This document shows, piece after piece, positions 1-8,066 of a stretch of 16,163 bases of DNA. The position numbers were made by a program, and so were the translations under genes. Source of the DNA: JBMNKL01 sp050261495 (GTDB lineage Bacteria; Bacillota; Clostridia; Acetivibrionales; DTU013). Where the stretch lies: the NCBI GenBank assembly GCA_050261495.1, contig JBLNDI010000068.1, positions 1 to 16,163 on the forward strand, in the 5' to 3' direction. The notes beneath the pieces are model-generated. The model did no database searches. It saw only the letters and a list, made by a program, of their open reading frames with translations, and had not been told where the DNA came from. The stretch's first letter is position 1. The number at the start of each line of letters is the position of its first letter.

Positions 1-1
1 C

Positions 2-1876
2 CCGGTAAAAAACGACAGCATATACCAGGCCAGGAACATAACCGTGACATTGAAAATGGCTGATGAAACAAAGGCGCCCTTTGTCCTGGAGGACTTTGAC
101 CTCAGGCAGAAGGTCGATTACATAAACGGGAACGAAACTAAGGACATTTCTTTTATCATCCGCACGCTTAGCAGCGCGCCTGAAGGCTTGTACCCGATGA
201 AGCTCAACTACGATTACGATAATGCGTACAACGACCATTTCACCGCATCCGAGACGGTATACATAAGGGTGAAAAATGACAATGTCAACCCAAGGCTCAC
301 GGTAGAGTCTATTTCGGTAAAGGAAGCCGACGCCTCGATAGGCACGATAGACCTTGAAATAAATATAAAAAACCTGGGAAACCTTCCCGCAAGGGACGTC
401 AGGATTGCGCTGAGAGGATTGAGGAGCGGAGGATACACCGCTTACAATACGACGGACGTCAGGTATGTGAACAAGATAGAAGGCCGCGGCAGCGCGACCG
501 TAAGCTACCGCCTGCTGGCTCCGGCAAACGCCGCAGCAGGAGCGAATGAGCTGTCCGTGAAGATGGATTATGCCGACAGCGTGGGAAACACCTACTCGGA
601 GGAGAACCAGGTATTTGTCCCGGCAAGCGGGAGTGAATCCGCAAGGCCAGGCATCGTGTTTGAGAAAATTGTGTCGCCCCAGACGGCGCTGGAGCCGGGA
701 AGGGACTTTGAGATCAGCGCCGATATCAAAAACAACGGCGGAGCCGCGAAGAACATAAAAATAACGCTTTCATCCGACCAGGGCATCATCACGAAATCGA
801 TGAATCCCATCTACCTGGAGAAGTTGGACGCCTCATCCGTACAGAATATATCTTTCAAGCTTTTTACCATGGATGACGTTGCGACAAGGAATTACCCGGT
901 CTCGTTGAACATTGAATATGAGGACGCGCTTGGGAACAAGTACAATGCTACCCAGTATGTCGGGGTTTTCATCGAGAATAACGAGGGGAAGACAGTTCCC
1001 AGGATCATAATCGACAATTATTCGATGGATCCTTTCCCGGTCAACGCGGGCGAGGACTTCAAGCTGAAAATGTCGTTTTTGAATACAAGCAAAACGGTTG
1101 ACGTATCGAATATAAAGGTTACCGTTACATCTGACGACGGCACGTTTACGCCTGTCGACTCCGGGAATACTTTTTACCTTGAAAGCATACCGAGCGGGCA
1201 GAACGTCGAAAGGGAAATAATGCTGCATGTAAAGCCGGATGCGGAGCAAAAATCATATATGCTTTCGGTAAATTTCGAATACGAAGACAGCAAGGGAAAT
1301 CCATATACTGCGAAAGAGACCATGAGCGTACGTGTATTGCAGAACCCGAGGCTGGTTGTAAGCGATATCAACCTGATGCCTGAAGCATACGTAGGGCAGC
1401 CCGTATCGGTATATCTGGATTTTTACAACATGGGGAAATCCACGCTGTACAATCTTATGGTCAAGGTTGAAGGCGATTTCCAGGGACAAGGCCTCAGTTA
1501 TTACGTGGGGAATTTTGAACCGGGGAGAACGGACTTTTTCGATGCGTCGTTCACCCCGATGAATCCCGGCATGCAAACCGGAAGCATCCTGTTCACATTT
1601 GAGGACGCAAACGGCAAAATTTCCGAAATACGAAAAGAATTCACGCTTAACGTTATGGAAATGCAGATGGAAGCTCCTATAGTGGACGAAAACGGCATGC
1701 CCGTTGGCAAAGGCATGATAAAGCCGGGAATGGAAGGAATGCCGGGCGGACCGAAAAAGACTAATATTATTGTATACGCAATCCCGGCTGCAGCGGTAAT
1801 AATCATAGGCTTTATAGTATTTTTCATACTCAGGAAAAGGCATATCAGGAGGAAGGAATTGAGTCTGGATGAGTAA
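2..1876 (+). CDS. Surface protein with repeated Ig-like (CARDB/COG1361-type) modules and C-terminal membrane anchor; 5' end cut by window
   Basis: The frame is open from base 2 to the TAA at 1874-1876. The first in-frame start candidate (GTG 44) has no ribosome binding site and no signal peptide follows it, so the gene almost certainly begins upstream and the N-terminus is missing. The visible part has about five similar modules of 105-120 residues. Each ends in a strand of the type 'F-x-Y-E-D-x-x-G-N-x-Y-x-A' followed by a hydrophobic strand; endings fall near nucleotides 205-270, 560-620, 905-970, 1265-1330 and 1590-1660. After a Met/Gly/Pro-rich linker (about 1670-1760) comes one membrane span (about 1760-1835) and a basic tail (KRHIRRK), which gives an outside-in topology. 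Such proteins are known beside MacB-type ABC permeases in Clostridia; the next gene, overlapping by 8 bp, is such a permease. The extracellular ligand or role is unknown. Confidence 0.85.
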   Translation, partial: PVKNDSIYQARNITVTLKMADETKAPFVLEDFDLRQKVDYINGNETKDISFIIRTLSSAPEGLYPMKLNYDYDNAYNDHFTASETVYIRVKNDNVNPRLTVESISVKEADASIGTIDLEINIKNLGNLPARDVRIALRGLRSGGYTAYNTTDVRYVNKIEGRGSATVSYRLLAPANAAAGANELSVKMDYADSVGNTYSEENQVFVPASGSESARPGIVFEKIVSPQTALEPGRDFEISADIKNNGGAAKNIKITLSSDQGIITKSMNPIYLEKLDASSVQNISFKLFTMDDVATRNYPVSLNIEYEDALGNKYNATQYVGVFIENNEGKTVPRIIIDNYSMDPFPVNAGEDFKLKMSFLNTSKTVDVSNIKVTVTSDDGTFTPVDSGNTFYLESIPSGQNVEREIMLHVKPDAEQKSYMLSVNFEYEDSKGNPYTAKETMSVRVLQNPRLVVSDINLMPEAYVGQPVSVYLDFYNMGKSTLYNLMVKVEGDFQGQGLSYYVGNFEPGRTDFFDASFTPMNPGMQTGSILFTFEDANGKISEIRKEFTLNVMEMQMEAPIVDENGMPVGKGMIKPGMEGMPGGPKKTNIIVYAIPAAAVIIIGFIVFFILRKRHIRRKELSLDE

Positions 1877-3263
1877 GATAGATCTTATCAGGATAGCTTT
1901 CAGGAATTTCATGAGAAGAAAGGTAAGGTCCGTCCTGACCATACTTGGCGTAATCATTGGCACCGCGTCGATAGTGGTGATGCTGTCGCTGGGCATTGGA
2001 ATGAATGAAAGCTTCAAGAGGCAGCTGGAGAGGATGGGAAGCCTTAACGTCATAGATGTCAACCGTTATTACTTCCAGGAAGACGGCATGGGCGGCGGCA
2101 TATCAAGGGAAACGGTGCTGGATGACAAAGCCGTGGCGAAAATAGCCGCAATCGAAGGCGTGGAAGCGGTTTCGCCTTACCTTCGGACCGGGCTCAAACT
2201 GGTTTCCGGCAAATATACAATGTATGCGAATGTCGTCGGGATAGATCCCAAAACGCTTGAAGCTTTCGATTTCAAGGTTGCCGATGGCAGGCTGCTGACG
2301 GAGGAGGATACGACGGCGCTTCTTTTCGGCAGCAATACGCCGTACGATTTTTATAACCCGAGGGTAAACACGGTCAGGTACGGCAAACCGATGTTTATCG
2401 GCGGCGGAAGGTTTAGGGAAGGAAGCGTCGAAAGACCGGAACCCGACGTCGATGTGCTGAATGACAAGCTGATAATGACATTTGACATGAGCTACGGCGA
2501 ACGCAAGTCGGCGGGAATGGGCGGACAGACCGGCAACAAGCCGCCAAAGCTTTATAAGGTCAAAGGCGTAGGCATCCTCGAGGAATCCCAGGATGAAAAA
2601 TCATTCAGTATTTTTATGAATATAGAGTACCTCAAGAAGATCATGAAGGAAAATGAAAGGCAGCAAGGCGCCGGAGGCGCAAGGTCCGGGAACAGTCGGC
2701 AACAGGAAGGTTACGACCAGGTAAAGGTTAAGGTCAAGGACATGAAGGATGTGCAGAGGGTGCAGGAACAGATAAAGGAAATGGGTTTCGGCGCATACAG
2801 CTTGATTGATATACTGGAAAGCATGCAGGAGACGTCGGCTACCTTGCAGGCCGTGCTTGGAGGTATAGGCGCGATTTCGCTTTTTGTAGCCGCGCTTGGA
2901 ATTACAAATACGATGATCATGTCGATATATGAAAGAACGAGGGAAATAGGCGTGATGAAAGTCCTGGGATGCATGCTCGGCGACATCAGGAACCTGTTCC
3001 TGTTCGAGGCGGGCCTGATCGGGTTTATAGGAGGTTTGCTCGGCCTCGGGTTCAGCTATGGAGCCTCGGCCGTATTGAACCGTTTTGCCGGGGGAGGCAT
3101 TTTTGGCGGCGGATACGGCGGCGACAGCGTCATATCGGTTATCCCGTTATGGCTGGCCATGCTCTCCTTGTGTTTTGCAACACTGGTAGGAATTATTTCC
3201 GGCTTCATGCCGGCAAGACGCGCAATGAAGCTCAGTGCGCTTGAAGCGATCAGAACGGAATGA
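1869..3263 (+). CDS. ABC transporter permease, MacB/FtsX family
   Basis: 464 residues. The N-terminus has the FtsX-family start: basic segment, then the first membrane span (about residues 21-43, 'VLTILGVIIGTASIVVMLSL'). A large extracellular MacB_PCD-like domain follows (about 45-320), then three spans at about 330-355, 375-400 and 425-450, with the conserved 'YERTREIGVMKVLG' cytoplasmic stretch and the terminal 'PARRAMKLSALEAIRTE'. It has no nucleotide-binding domain, so it must work with a separate MacB/LolD-type ATPase not present downstream and probably encoded upstream of the window. ATG 1869 is the first start after an in-frame TGA at 1860; AGGAGG lies at 1847-1852, a rather long 16-nt spacing. 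The 8-bp overlap with the preceding gene indicates translational coupling. A glycine-rich insert (AGGGIFGGGYGGDS) lies between the last two spans. The substrate cannot be predicted. Confidence 0.9.
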   Translation: MSKIDLIRIAFRNFMRRKVRSVLTILGVIIGTASIVVMLSLGIGMNESFKRQLERMGSLNVIDVNRYYFQEDGMGGGISRETVLDDKAVAKIAAIEGVEAVSPYLRTGLKLVSGKYTMYANVVGIDPKTLEAFDFKVADGRLLTEEDTTALLFGSNTPYDFYNPRVNTVRYGKPMFIGGGRFREGSVERPEPDVDVLNDKLIMTFDMSYGERKSAGMGGQTGNKPPKLYKVKGVGILEESQDEKSFSIFMNIEYLKKIMKENERQQGAGGARSGNSRQQEGYDQVKVKVKDMKDVQRVQEQIKEMGFGAYSLIDILESMQETSATLQAVLGGIGAISLFVAALGITNTMIMSIYERTREIGVMKVLGCMLGDIRNLFLFEAGLIGFIGGLLGLGFSYGASAVLNRFAGGGIFGGGYGGDSVISVIPLWLAMLSLCFATLVGIISGFMPARRAMKLSALEAIRTE

Positions 3264-3299
3264 TGGAAAGCAAATTTTAACCAATTATTAATTTATTAT

Positions 3300-3337
3300 T
3301 TCCTGCCTCCATAATAATATTATTATGGAGGCAGGAA
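3300..3337. promoter_or_regulatory. Perfect 38-bp palindrome covering the ribosome binding site of the next gene
   Basis: The arms 3300-3318 (TTCCTGCCTCCATAATAAT) and 3319-3337 are exact reverse complements with no spacer. The GGAGG at 3327-3331, seven bases ahead of the ATG at 3339, lies in the 3' arm, so an RNA hairpin would bury it. No T-run follows on the + strand (next bases are GATGAAAAAC), so it does not look like an intrinsic terminator. It could be an operator for a dimeric regulator or a hairpin controlling translation. Confidence 0.75.
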
Positions 3338-3338
3338 G

Positions 3339-3614
3339 ATGAAAAACCACGAAAGACAGCTCTTAAAAGCTGCCGCAAAGGGCAGCGTTTCCGCATTTGA
3401 AGAACTTACCGAGCCTTACCAGAAAAAGGTTTACAACTTCATGCTCAAATCGTGCGGTGATGAGCTTGAAGCATATAAGCTTACGATGGATGTTTTCGTC
3501 AAGGTCTTCGAAATGATGATGTCGGGTGAAGGCTGCAGCGTGCCTTTCATGATCTACAAGACTGCCGGGGAGCTCAGCAGGCAGACAAGAAGCATTGCAA
3601 AAAAAATATCCTGA
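3339..3614 (+). CDS. Small protein resembling sigma-70 region 2 of ECF sigma factors, without region 4
   Basis: 91 residues. The first 60 or so follow the ECF region 2 pattern: 'LLKAAAKGSVSAFEELTEPYQKKVYN', then an acidic stretch, then 'LTMDVFVKVFEMM', which corresponds to the usual 'LTQEVFLKVY'. The part equivalent to regions 2.3-2.4, where promoter-melting residues normally lie (typically 'F-x-x-W-L-Y-x-I-A'), is altered to 'VPFMIYKTAGELSRQTR' and lacks the tryptophan. No region 4 helix-turn-helix follows: the frame stops at 3612-3614, and the next 160 bases contain no continuation that I can see. ATG 3339 is supported by GGAGG at 3327-3331. Full ECF factors are about 160-200 residues. It may be a shortened remnant, a region-2-only factor, or a protein that competes for core RNA polymerase. 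It is separated by 75 bp from the permease gene. Confidence 0.65.
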   Translation: MKNHERQLLKAAAKGSVSAFEELTEPYQKKVYNFMLKSCGDELEAYKLTMDVFVKVFEMMMSGEGCSVPFMIYKTAGELSRQTRSIAKKIS

Positions 3615-3722
3615 TTTCACGTTCAAATGTTTAATAGAAGCAAAGCTGAAAATGTTGTAGAATAATAGTGACATTAATTATTTTATTGGCGCGCAATTTT
3701 AAAGAGAGAATAAAAATTTTGA

Positions 3723-3756
3723 ACATATCGCCGGGATATCGCCATGGGGGATATGT
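3723..3756. repeat. Short inverted repeat upstream of the response regulator gene
   Basis: ACATATC at 3723-3729 is matched by GATATGT at 3750-3756, with a further ATATC (3735-3739) between them, and ATTTTTG follows at 3757-3763. It lies 24 bp before the response regulator start. It could be an operator or a weak hairpin. The stem is short and I cannot decide. Confidence 0.3.
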
Positions 3757-3780
3757 ATTTTTGAAAATGGGGTTAAAGAT

Positions 3781-4479
3781 ATGAACGAGGCCGGAGTGAA
3801 GGTGCTTGTGGTGGAAGATGAGCCTTCCATCAGGAAATTCATCGCAATCAATCTGAAGAGGAACGGTTTTACCGTGCTTGAAGCGGAGTCCGGCGAAAAG
3901 GGGATCGAAATGGCAACCGCATATAAGCCTGAAGTCATGGTACTGGACGTCATGCTGCCGGGAATCGACGGCTTCCAGGTATGCGGAAAACTGCGGGAAG
4001 AGATGCCGGAGCTTATCATTATAATGCTTACGGCGAGGGGACAGGACATCGACAAGATAACCGGGCTTGAGATAGGAGCCGACGACTACATGGTCAAGCC
4101 TTTCAATCCGAGGGAACTGGTGGCCAGGATACGCACCGTTCTCAGGAGGACGGAAATGCTTAAAATGCCGGACGGCGATGTCCTTTGCCATAAAAATCTG
4201 CGAATGGATTTAAGATCCCAGAAGTTTTTTAAAGACGACGTGGAAATCGAACTAACGCCTACCGAATACCAAATCCTTAAAATGTTCATGTCAAACGTCG
4301 GGCGGGCGCTAAGCAGAAATGAGCTTTTTAATTCCGTGTGGGGGAAGAACTATTTCGGCGACCTGAAAACGCTGGATGTTTACATAAGAAGGTTAAGGGA
4401 GAAAATCGAGGAAAACCCGTCCAAGCCGCAGTATATTGAAACAGTCTGGGGATACGGGTACAGGTGGTGCGACAGGTGA
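3781..4479 (+). CDS. Two-component response regulator, OmpR/PhoB family
   Basis: 232 residues. The receiver domain spans about 6-120, with acidic pocket E12/D13, phospho-acceptor D56 ('VMVLDVMLPG'), T84 and K106 ('MVKPFNP'). A winged-helix DNA-binding domain spans about 132-230, with 'LTPTEYQILKMF', 'ALSRNELFNSVWG' and 'RTLDVYIRRLREKIE'-type elements (here 'KTLDVYIRRL') and the closing 'IETVWGYGYRW'. It is a cytoplasmic transcription factor activated by the kinase encoded at 4832-6241. ATG 3781 is the best start, but its ribosome binding site is weak (GGGG at 3769-3772). The gene ends 8 bases before cutA and is probably the first gene of a four-gene operon. The stimulus and regulon are not deducible. 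Confidence 0.93.
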   Translation: MNEAGVKVLVVEDEPSIRKFIAINLKRNGFTVLEAESGEKGIEMATAYKPEVMVLDVMLPGIDGFQVCGKLREEMPELIIIMLTARGQDIDKITGLEIGADDYMVKPFNPRELVARIRTVLRRTEMLKMPDGDVLCHKNLRMDLRSQKFFKDDVEIELTPTEYQILKMFMSNVGRALSRNELFNSVWGKNYFGDLKTLDVYIRRLREKIEENPSKPQYIETVWGYGYRWCDR

Positions 4480-4487
4480 TGCATGGT

Positions 4488-4826
4488 ATGACGGAATTCA
4501 TACAGGTTGTTACAACGGCAGACAGCAGGGAAAATGCCGTCAAAATAGCCGAGAGGCTGCTGGAATGCAGGCTTGCGGGCTGTGTCCAGGTAGGCGGGCC
4601 GATAACCAGTTCCTACTGGTGGAAAGGCAGGATAGAGACGTCCGAGGAATGGTATTGCGTAATAAAAACCGAAGCCGGCTTGTACAAGGATGTCGAGCGG
4701 GAGATTATTTCCGTGCATCCGTACGAGGCGCCCGAGATCCTGTCATTGCCGGTAGTTGACGGGAACAAATCCTACCTTGACTGGCTGGCGGATTCATTAA
4801 GGCATCGAAATCAGTCCGGGGGATAG
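4488..4826 (+). CDS. cutA: Divalent-cation tolerance protein CutA
   Basis: 112 residues, the usual size for this small trimeric cytoplasmic protein. The conserved CutA order is visible: 'IQVVTTADSRENAVKIAERLLECRLAGCVQV', then 'YWWKGRIETSEEWYCVIKT', then 'HPYEAPEILSLPV' and 'YLDWL'. CutA has been linked to copper and other divalent-metal tolerance; its biochemical role remains poorly defined. In-frame starts exist at GTG 4464, ATG 4479 (overlapping the preceding TGA) and ATG 4488. I chose 4488 because AGGTGA at 4474-4479 is eight bases upstream and the protein then begins as family members do. The gene lies between a response regulator and its sensor kinase, with gaps of 8 and 5 bp, so it is co-translated with the signalling pair. 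Confidence 0.93.
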   Translation: MTEFIQVVTTADSRENAVKIAERLLECRLAGCVQVGGPITSSYWWKGRIETSEEWYCVIKTEAGLYKDVEREIISVHPYEAPEILSLPVVDGNKSYLDWLADSLRHRNQSGG

Positions 4827-4831
4827 GTATA

Positions 4832-6241
4832 ATGGCGTTGAGCATCAGGAAAAGGATGGCCCTGGGGTTCATATTTATCATATTCGTAACGGTTGTTGTC
4901 CTGGAAGTGTTGATTATCAACATTGTCCGCGCCAACTACTACAGCAGCCTGGAGGCAAATCTGCGCAGCCAGCTGAGGGTGTCGTGCGAGATATACGACA
5001 GGTATTTTTCGGACGCCCCGCTGTACGACAATGTGCTTAACAATGTTGATGCTTTCTGGAAGCAGACCAATGCGCAGGTGCAGATAATCGACGCAAAAGG
5101 GACCGTCCTGATGGATTCCATCGGATATATGCCGGGAGAAGACGAACGGCTGCCCGACGTCGAAGAGGCCCTGGAGACAGGCAAAGGCACTTGGATAGGC
5201 GGTGTTCCGTATGACAAAAACGGGGTACTGGCAGTTTCGGAAGCTCTCAGGTCCGACGGCGTCACGGTCGGGGTGCTTCGTTTTATCAGCACGCTCAAGG
5301 AAGTAAACGAGGATGTGCGGGCACTGGCGGAGCTGTTTATTGTCATAGGGTCCGTAGTTGCCGCCGTATCGGTTCTCTTGTGTTTCCTTTTGTCAAATTC
5401 CATTGTAAATCCGCTGAAAAAAATCACGTCGGTTGCCGCCAGGATGGCGTCCGGCGAGTTTCACTTAAGAAGCGAAAAAATCTACAACGATGAAATAGGC
5501 AAGCTTTCCGACACGTTAAACTACCTTGCCGACGAGATCGACAAGAGAGACAGGCTGAAAAATGATTTCATTTCTTCAATTTCCCATGAACTCAGGACCC
5601 CGCTGACATCCATCAAGGGCTGGGCGGTCACGCTGGCGGAGCTCGGGCAGGATGACAAGGAACTGCTTGTTTCCGGGCTTGATATTATCGAGAAGGAAAC
5701 CGACCGGCTTACGGCAATGGTGGAAGAACTGCTTGATTTTTCAAGGCTTGTTTCGGGCAAGCTCAGCATCAGGAAAGAGGAAGTCCCGCTTGAGGAATTC
5801 ATTGATAACGTCAGCAGGCAGCTCGCCCCCAGGGCGGCGAGGGATGGCCTTGATTTTACCGTCGAGATTGAGGGGGAATTGCCTGTGATGATGACGGATG
5901 GCAACAGGCTGAAACAGGTGATTATCAACGTGCTGGACAATGCCTTCAGGTTTACGCAGGCCGGAGGGAGCGTGTATTTGAAGGCAGTCGCAAGCGGGGG
6001 CGAGGTCATTTTTACCATTGGCGATACGGGATGCGGCATACCCGCCGATGAACTGCCCCGTATCAAGGACAAGTTTTTCAAGGGCAAGAACAGCAAAACC
6101 GGCAGCGGGATCGGTTTATCCATCTGTGATGAAATTATAAAGCTTATGAAAGGAACTTTTTCGATATACAGCGTTGAAAACAAGGGCACAAAAGTTGTTA
6201 TACGCCTGCCAATAGAACAACCGGAGGGCAATATAGCATGA
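4832..6241 (+). CDS. Membrane sensor histidine kinase (HAMP, HisKA, HATPase)
   Basis: 469 residues. Span 1 is at about 11-32; an extracytoplasmic sensor region of about 130 residues (35-165) contains 'AQVQIIDAKGTVLMDS', typical of PAS/Cache-like sensors in PhoR/WalK-type kinases. Span 2 is at about 167-188, followed by a HAMP linker (about 190-240). The HisKA phospho-acceptor is H252 in 'SISHELRTPLTSIKGW'. The ATP-binding domain has an N-box ('VIINVLDNAFRFT', about 363-375), G1 'DTGCGIP' (398-404) and G2 'GSGIGLS' (424-430). ATG 4832 has GGGGGATAGG upstream. Its partner is the response regulator at 3781-4479, across cutA. The TGA overlaps the next gene's ATG by 4 bases (ATGA), so kinase and lipoprotein are translationally coupled. 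The ligand is unknown. Confidence 0.94.
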   Translation: MALSIRKRMALGFIFIIFVTVVVLEVLIINIVRANYYSSLEANLRSQLRVSCEIYDRYFSDAPLYDNVLNNVDAFWKQTNAQVQIIDAKGTVLMDSIGYMPGEDERLPDVEEALETGKGTWIGGVPYDKNGVLAVSEALRSDGVTVGVLRFISTLKEVNEDVRALAELFIVIGSVVAAVSVLLCFLLSNSIVNPLKKITSVAARMASGEFHLRSEKIYNDEIGKLSDTLNYLADEIDKRDRLKNDFISSISHELRTPLTSIKGWAVTLAELGQDDKELLVSGLDIIEKETDRLTAMVEELLDFSRLVSGKLSIRKEEVPLEEFIDNVSRQLAPRAARDGLDFTVEIEGELPVMMTDGNRLKQVIINVLDNAFRFTQAGGSVYLKAVASGGEVIFTIGDTGCGIPADELPRIKDKFFKGKNSKTGSGIGLSICDEIIKLMKGTFSIYSVENKGTKVVIRLPIEQPEGNIA

Positions 6242-7923
6242 AACTGAAGGAATGTCCGGGAACGGGACATGCGTTACCGCATACCGGTCAGGATGACGGA
6301 ACAAAAGCTGTGATACATACTGGAACGTACTCTGCCATTCATGCCGGAATATATGACGCAAAGCATGCCGGAATATACTCCGCGAAACGTGGTGCGTCTG
6401 TTTCATTGGTTGCCGCCCTGGTCCTGCTTTTTGCCTTTATGATTACGGGATGTACGCCGATAAAGCAGGACAACGCCGACAGGATAAGCCGTCCGAAAAA
6501 CATGACGGCTCCCGTTACGGGTACATGGCGGTTGGAAAATTTGCTTAAGGAGGACGCGGACGGGGCAGGAGACGTAAACGACCCGTTGACCGGTGAAATT
6601 ATAAGCTTTTCCACGGATAGCATGACATATGCGGGAAACCGTTATGAAAATATCGGCTATAAAATAAAAAGGGTCGGCACGGAGGAGTATTTTTTACATA
6701 AAAGTACCCGGTTGTCCGGGGAAACAAGCCGTTTTGGCAGCGAAATCTTTATAATTACCGTGTATTCGGATGAAAACTATATCCTGGAATTTATCAAGAG
6801 TCATAAGGGAGAAATAATAGCAGTAATAGACGACCGGTATTACAACATGAAGCAAGTATCGGACAGCTATTCGGACAGGCTTTATGCCTATGATGAAGAG
6901 CCGGAGCAGGCTGCCGGCATTGCTGCGGAAACTTCGGAGAAGGCTCCGAGTTCAGGCCTGCTGCTTGGAGTGCGTATTCCCGAGCAAACAAATGACGGCC
7001 TCGGGGATTACAGCTATGGGACTTACTGGATATCAAGCGTTGAACGAAGCATCCGTCCGGTACTCTATGCCAGGAATATTTACCTTCCGAGGATGGACGG
7101 GTTCTGGAAAATGCGTGTGGTGAAAAAACTTGGCCCGGAAGGCGTTGAAGATGTCCTTGTTGCGGCAAAGGTGTCAGGCATTGAAACCGATGTCGGGCTT
7201 GAAGCCCTTGATAATATTCCCGGCCGTATGGAAACCAGGAACAGGAAAGCTATTATTTATGTAGGCAATGATTATGCATGCATTGAGAATATCTATTACG
7301 CGGCTCCTGACAGTACCGGAAAACCCGGCGTCGAAAAAACTTTGCGTACGCTGCCGGTCGATAACCTGGCTCATGTCGACGGCATAGAAATAACCGACCT
7401 GGCAGGTGAAAACGGGGCTTTGGCGATGAAGAACGCCATTTCAGACATCCTGGAGAAATCGGGCATAAACGGGATGGCAATTGTTAACAGCGAATCCGCC
7501 GAGAAAAATTTCGCGCTTTTCAGGAAAACAGGGCACTGGTTTTTCAAGGGAAGGCTGAACCTTAACCAGCAGGAGCCGCTTCCATACGTTGATTTCAATA
7601 TTAACCTGATACCTCCTTCCAACATGGTCGCTTACGATGTGCTGCAGGTACCCTGGACGGAGATGAAGGATAAGCTGCCCCATGCCATCGATATATATAC
7701 ATCGCCCAATAAAGACATTGCGGTTGTGCTGACGCGGAGTGAAATATACGTTTATTCGATCCACGAAAAACGGTTGTCGGATGAGCCGCTGGGCAAATAC
7801 CCCCTGGAGAACGGAAGTTCCGTGATTATGGCCGAATGGTGCATGGGAAGGTATGTCGCGGCGTGGGAAAAGTCCTTTGTCAGGAATAACGAGACAATAC
7901 AGGTGGAGAATATCTTGAAGTAA
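6238..7923 (+). CDS. Predicted lipoprotein of unknown function, coupled to the sensor kinase
   Basis: 561 residues; not recognised as a named family. A hydrophobic signal (about 54-68) runs into a lipobox-like 'MITGC' with C72, followed by 'TPIKQDN', so it is probably anchored to the outer face of the membrane. Residues about 90-170 ('TGTWRLENLL', 'ISFSTDSMTYAGNRYENIGYKI') look like a small beta-barrel or lipocalin-type fold; the rest is rich in beta-strands without a motif I know. The 50 residues before the signal are odd: they hold three 8-residue units (HTGTYSAI, HAGIYDAK, HAGIYSAK) encoded by 24-bp tandem DNA repeats (about 6316-6387). The ATGA overlap with the kinase stop supports the start at 6238; an alternative TTG at 6406 would give a normal-length signal but has no ribosome binding site. 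It may act as an accessory sensor or effector for the kinase; that is inference from position only. Confidence 0.75.
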   Translation: MKLKECPGTGHALPHTGQDDGTKAVIHTGTYSAIHAGIYDAKHAGIYSAKRGASVSLVAALVLLFAFMITGCTPIKQDNADRISRPKNMTAPVTGTWRLENLLKEDADGAGDVNDPLTGEIISFSTDSMTYAGNRYENIGYKIKRVGTEEYFLHKSTRLSGETSRFGSEIFIITVYSDENYILEFIKSHKGEIIAVIDDRYYNMKQVSDSYSDRLYAYDEEPEQAAGIAAETSEKAPSSGLLLGVRIPEQTNDGLGDYSYGTYWISSVERSIRPVLYARNIYLPRMDGFWKMRVVKKLGPEGVEDVLVAAKVSGIETDVGLEALDNIPGRMETRNRKAIIYVGNDYACIENIYYAAPDSTGKPGVEKTLRTLPVDNLAHVDGIEITDLAGENGALAMKNAISDILEKSGINGMAIVNSESAEKNFALFRKTGHWFFKGRLNLNQQEPLPYVDFNINLIPPSNMVAYDVLQVPWTEMKDKLPHAIDIYTSPNKDIAVVLTRSEIYVYSIHEKRLSDEPLGKYPLENGSSVIMAEWCMGRYVAAWEKSFVRNNETIQVENILK

Positions 7924-7987
7924 TTCCCCTTATCTGCCTCGAAATTTGCATAACGGTACAGTCGGATGGATAAAATCATTTTTCATC

Positions 7988-8016
7988 TTGATTTCTTTTG
8001 TTGCATATGCTAATAT
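7988..8016 (+). promoter_or_regulatory. Predicted sigma-A type promoter for pheB-hom
   Basis: TTGATT (7988-7993) and TAATAT (8011-8016) are separated by 17 bp, and TG at 8008-8009 gives an extended -10. Transcription would begin near 8023, leaving a leader of about 45 nt before the ATG at 8067. It lies in the 143-bp gap after the lipoprotein gene. Confidence 0.55.
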
Positions 8017-8066
8017 TACACAAATGAAACACAAATGTGCGCCAGCTGTGGACATGGAGGTGTGAT

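Noticed and set aside
1253..2062. Long minus-strand frame antisense to the surface protein and permease
   Set aside because: It mirrors the codon pattern of the genes on the other strand, has no ribosome binding site and no recognisable domain.
3300..3337. Intrinsic terminator for the upstream operon
   Set aside because: The stem is strong but no T-run follows on the + strand, and the 3' arm contains the next gene's ribosome binding site.
3655..3683. Promoter for the response regulator operon (TTGTAG, 17 bp, TTATTT)
   Set aside because: Only three of six bases match in each box; other placements were no better, so no promoter is called in this AT-rich gap.
5521..6270. Serine-rich minus-strand frame antisense to the histidine kinase
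   Set aside because: Low-complexity shadow of a clearly real kinase gene; no start signal or family.
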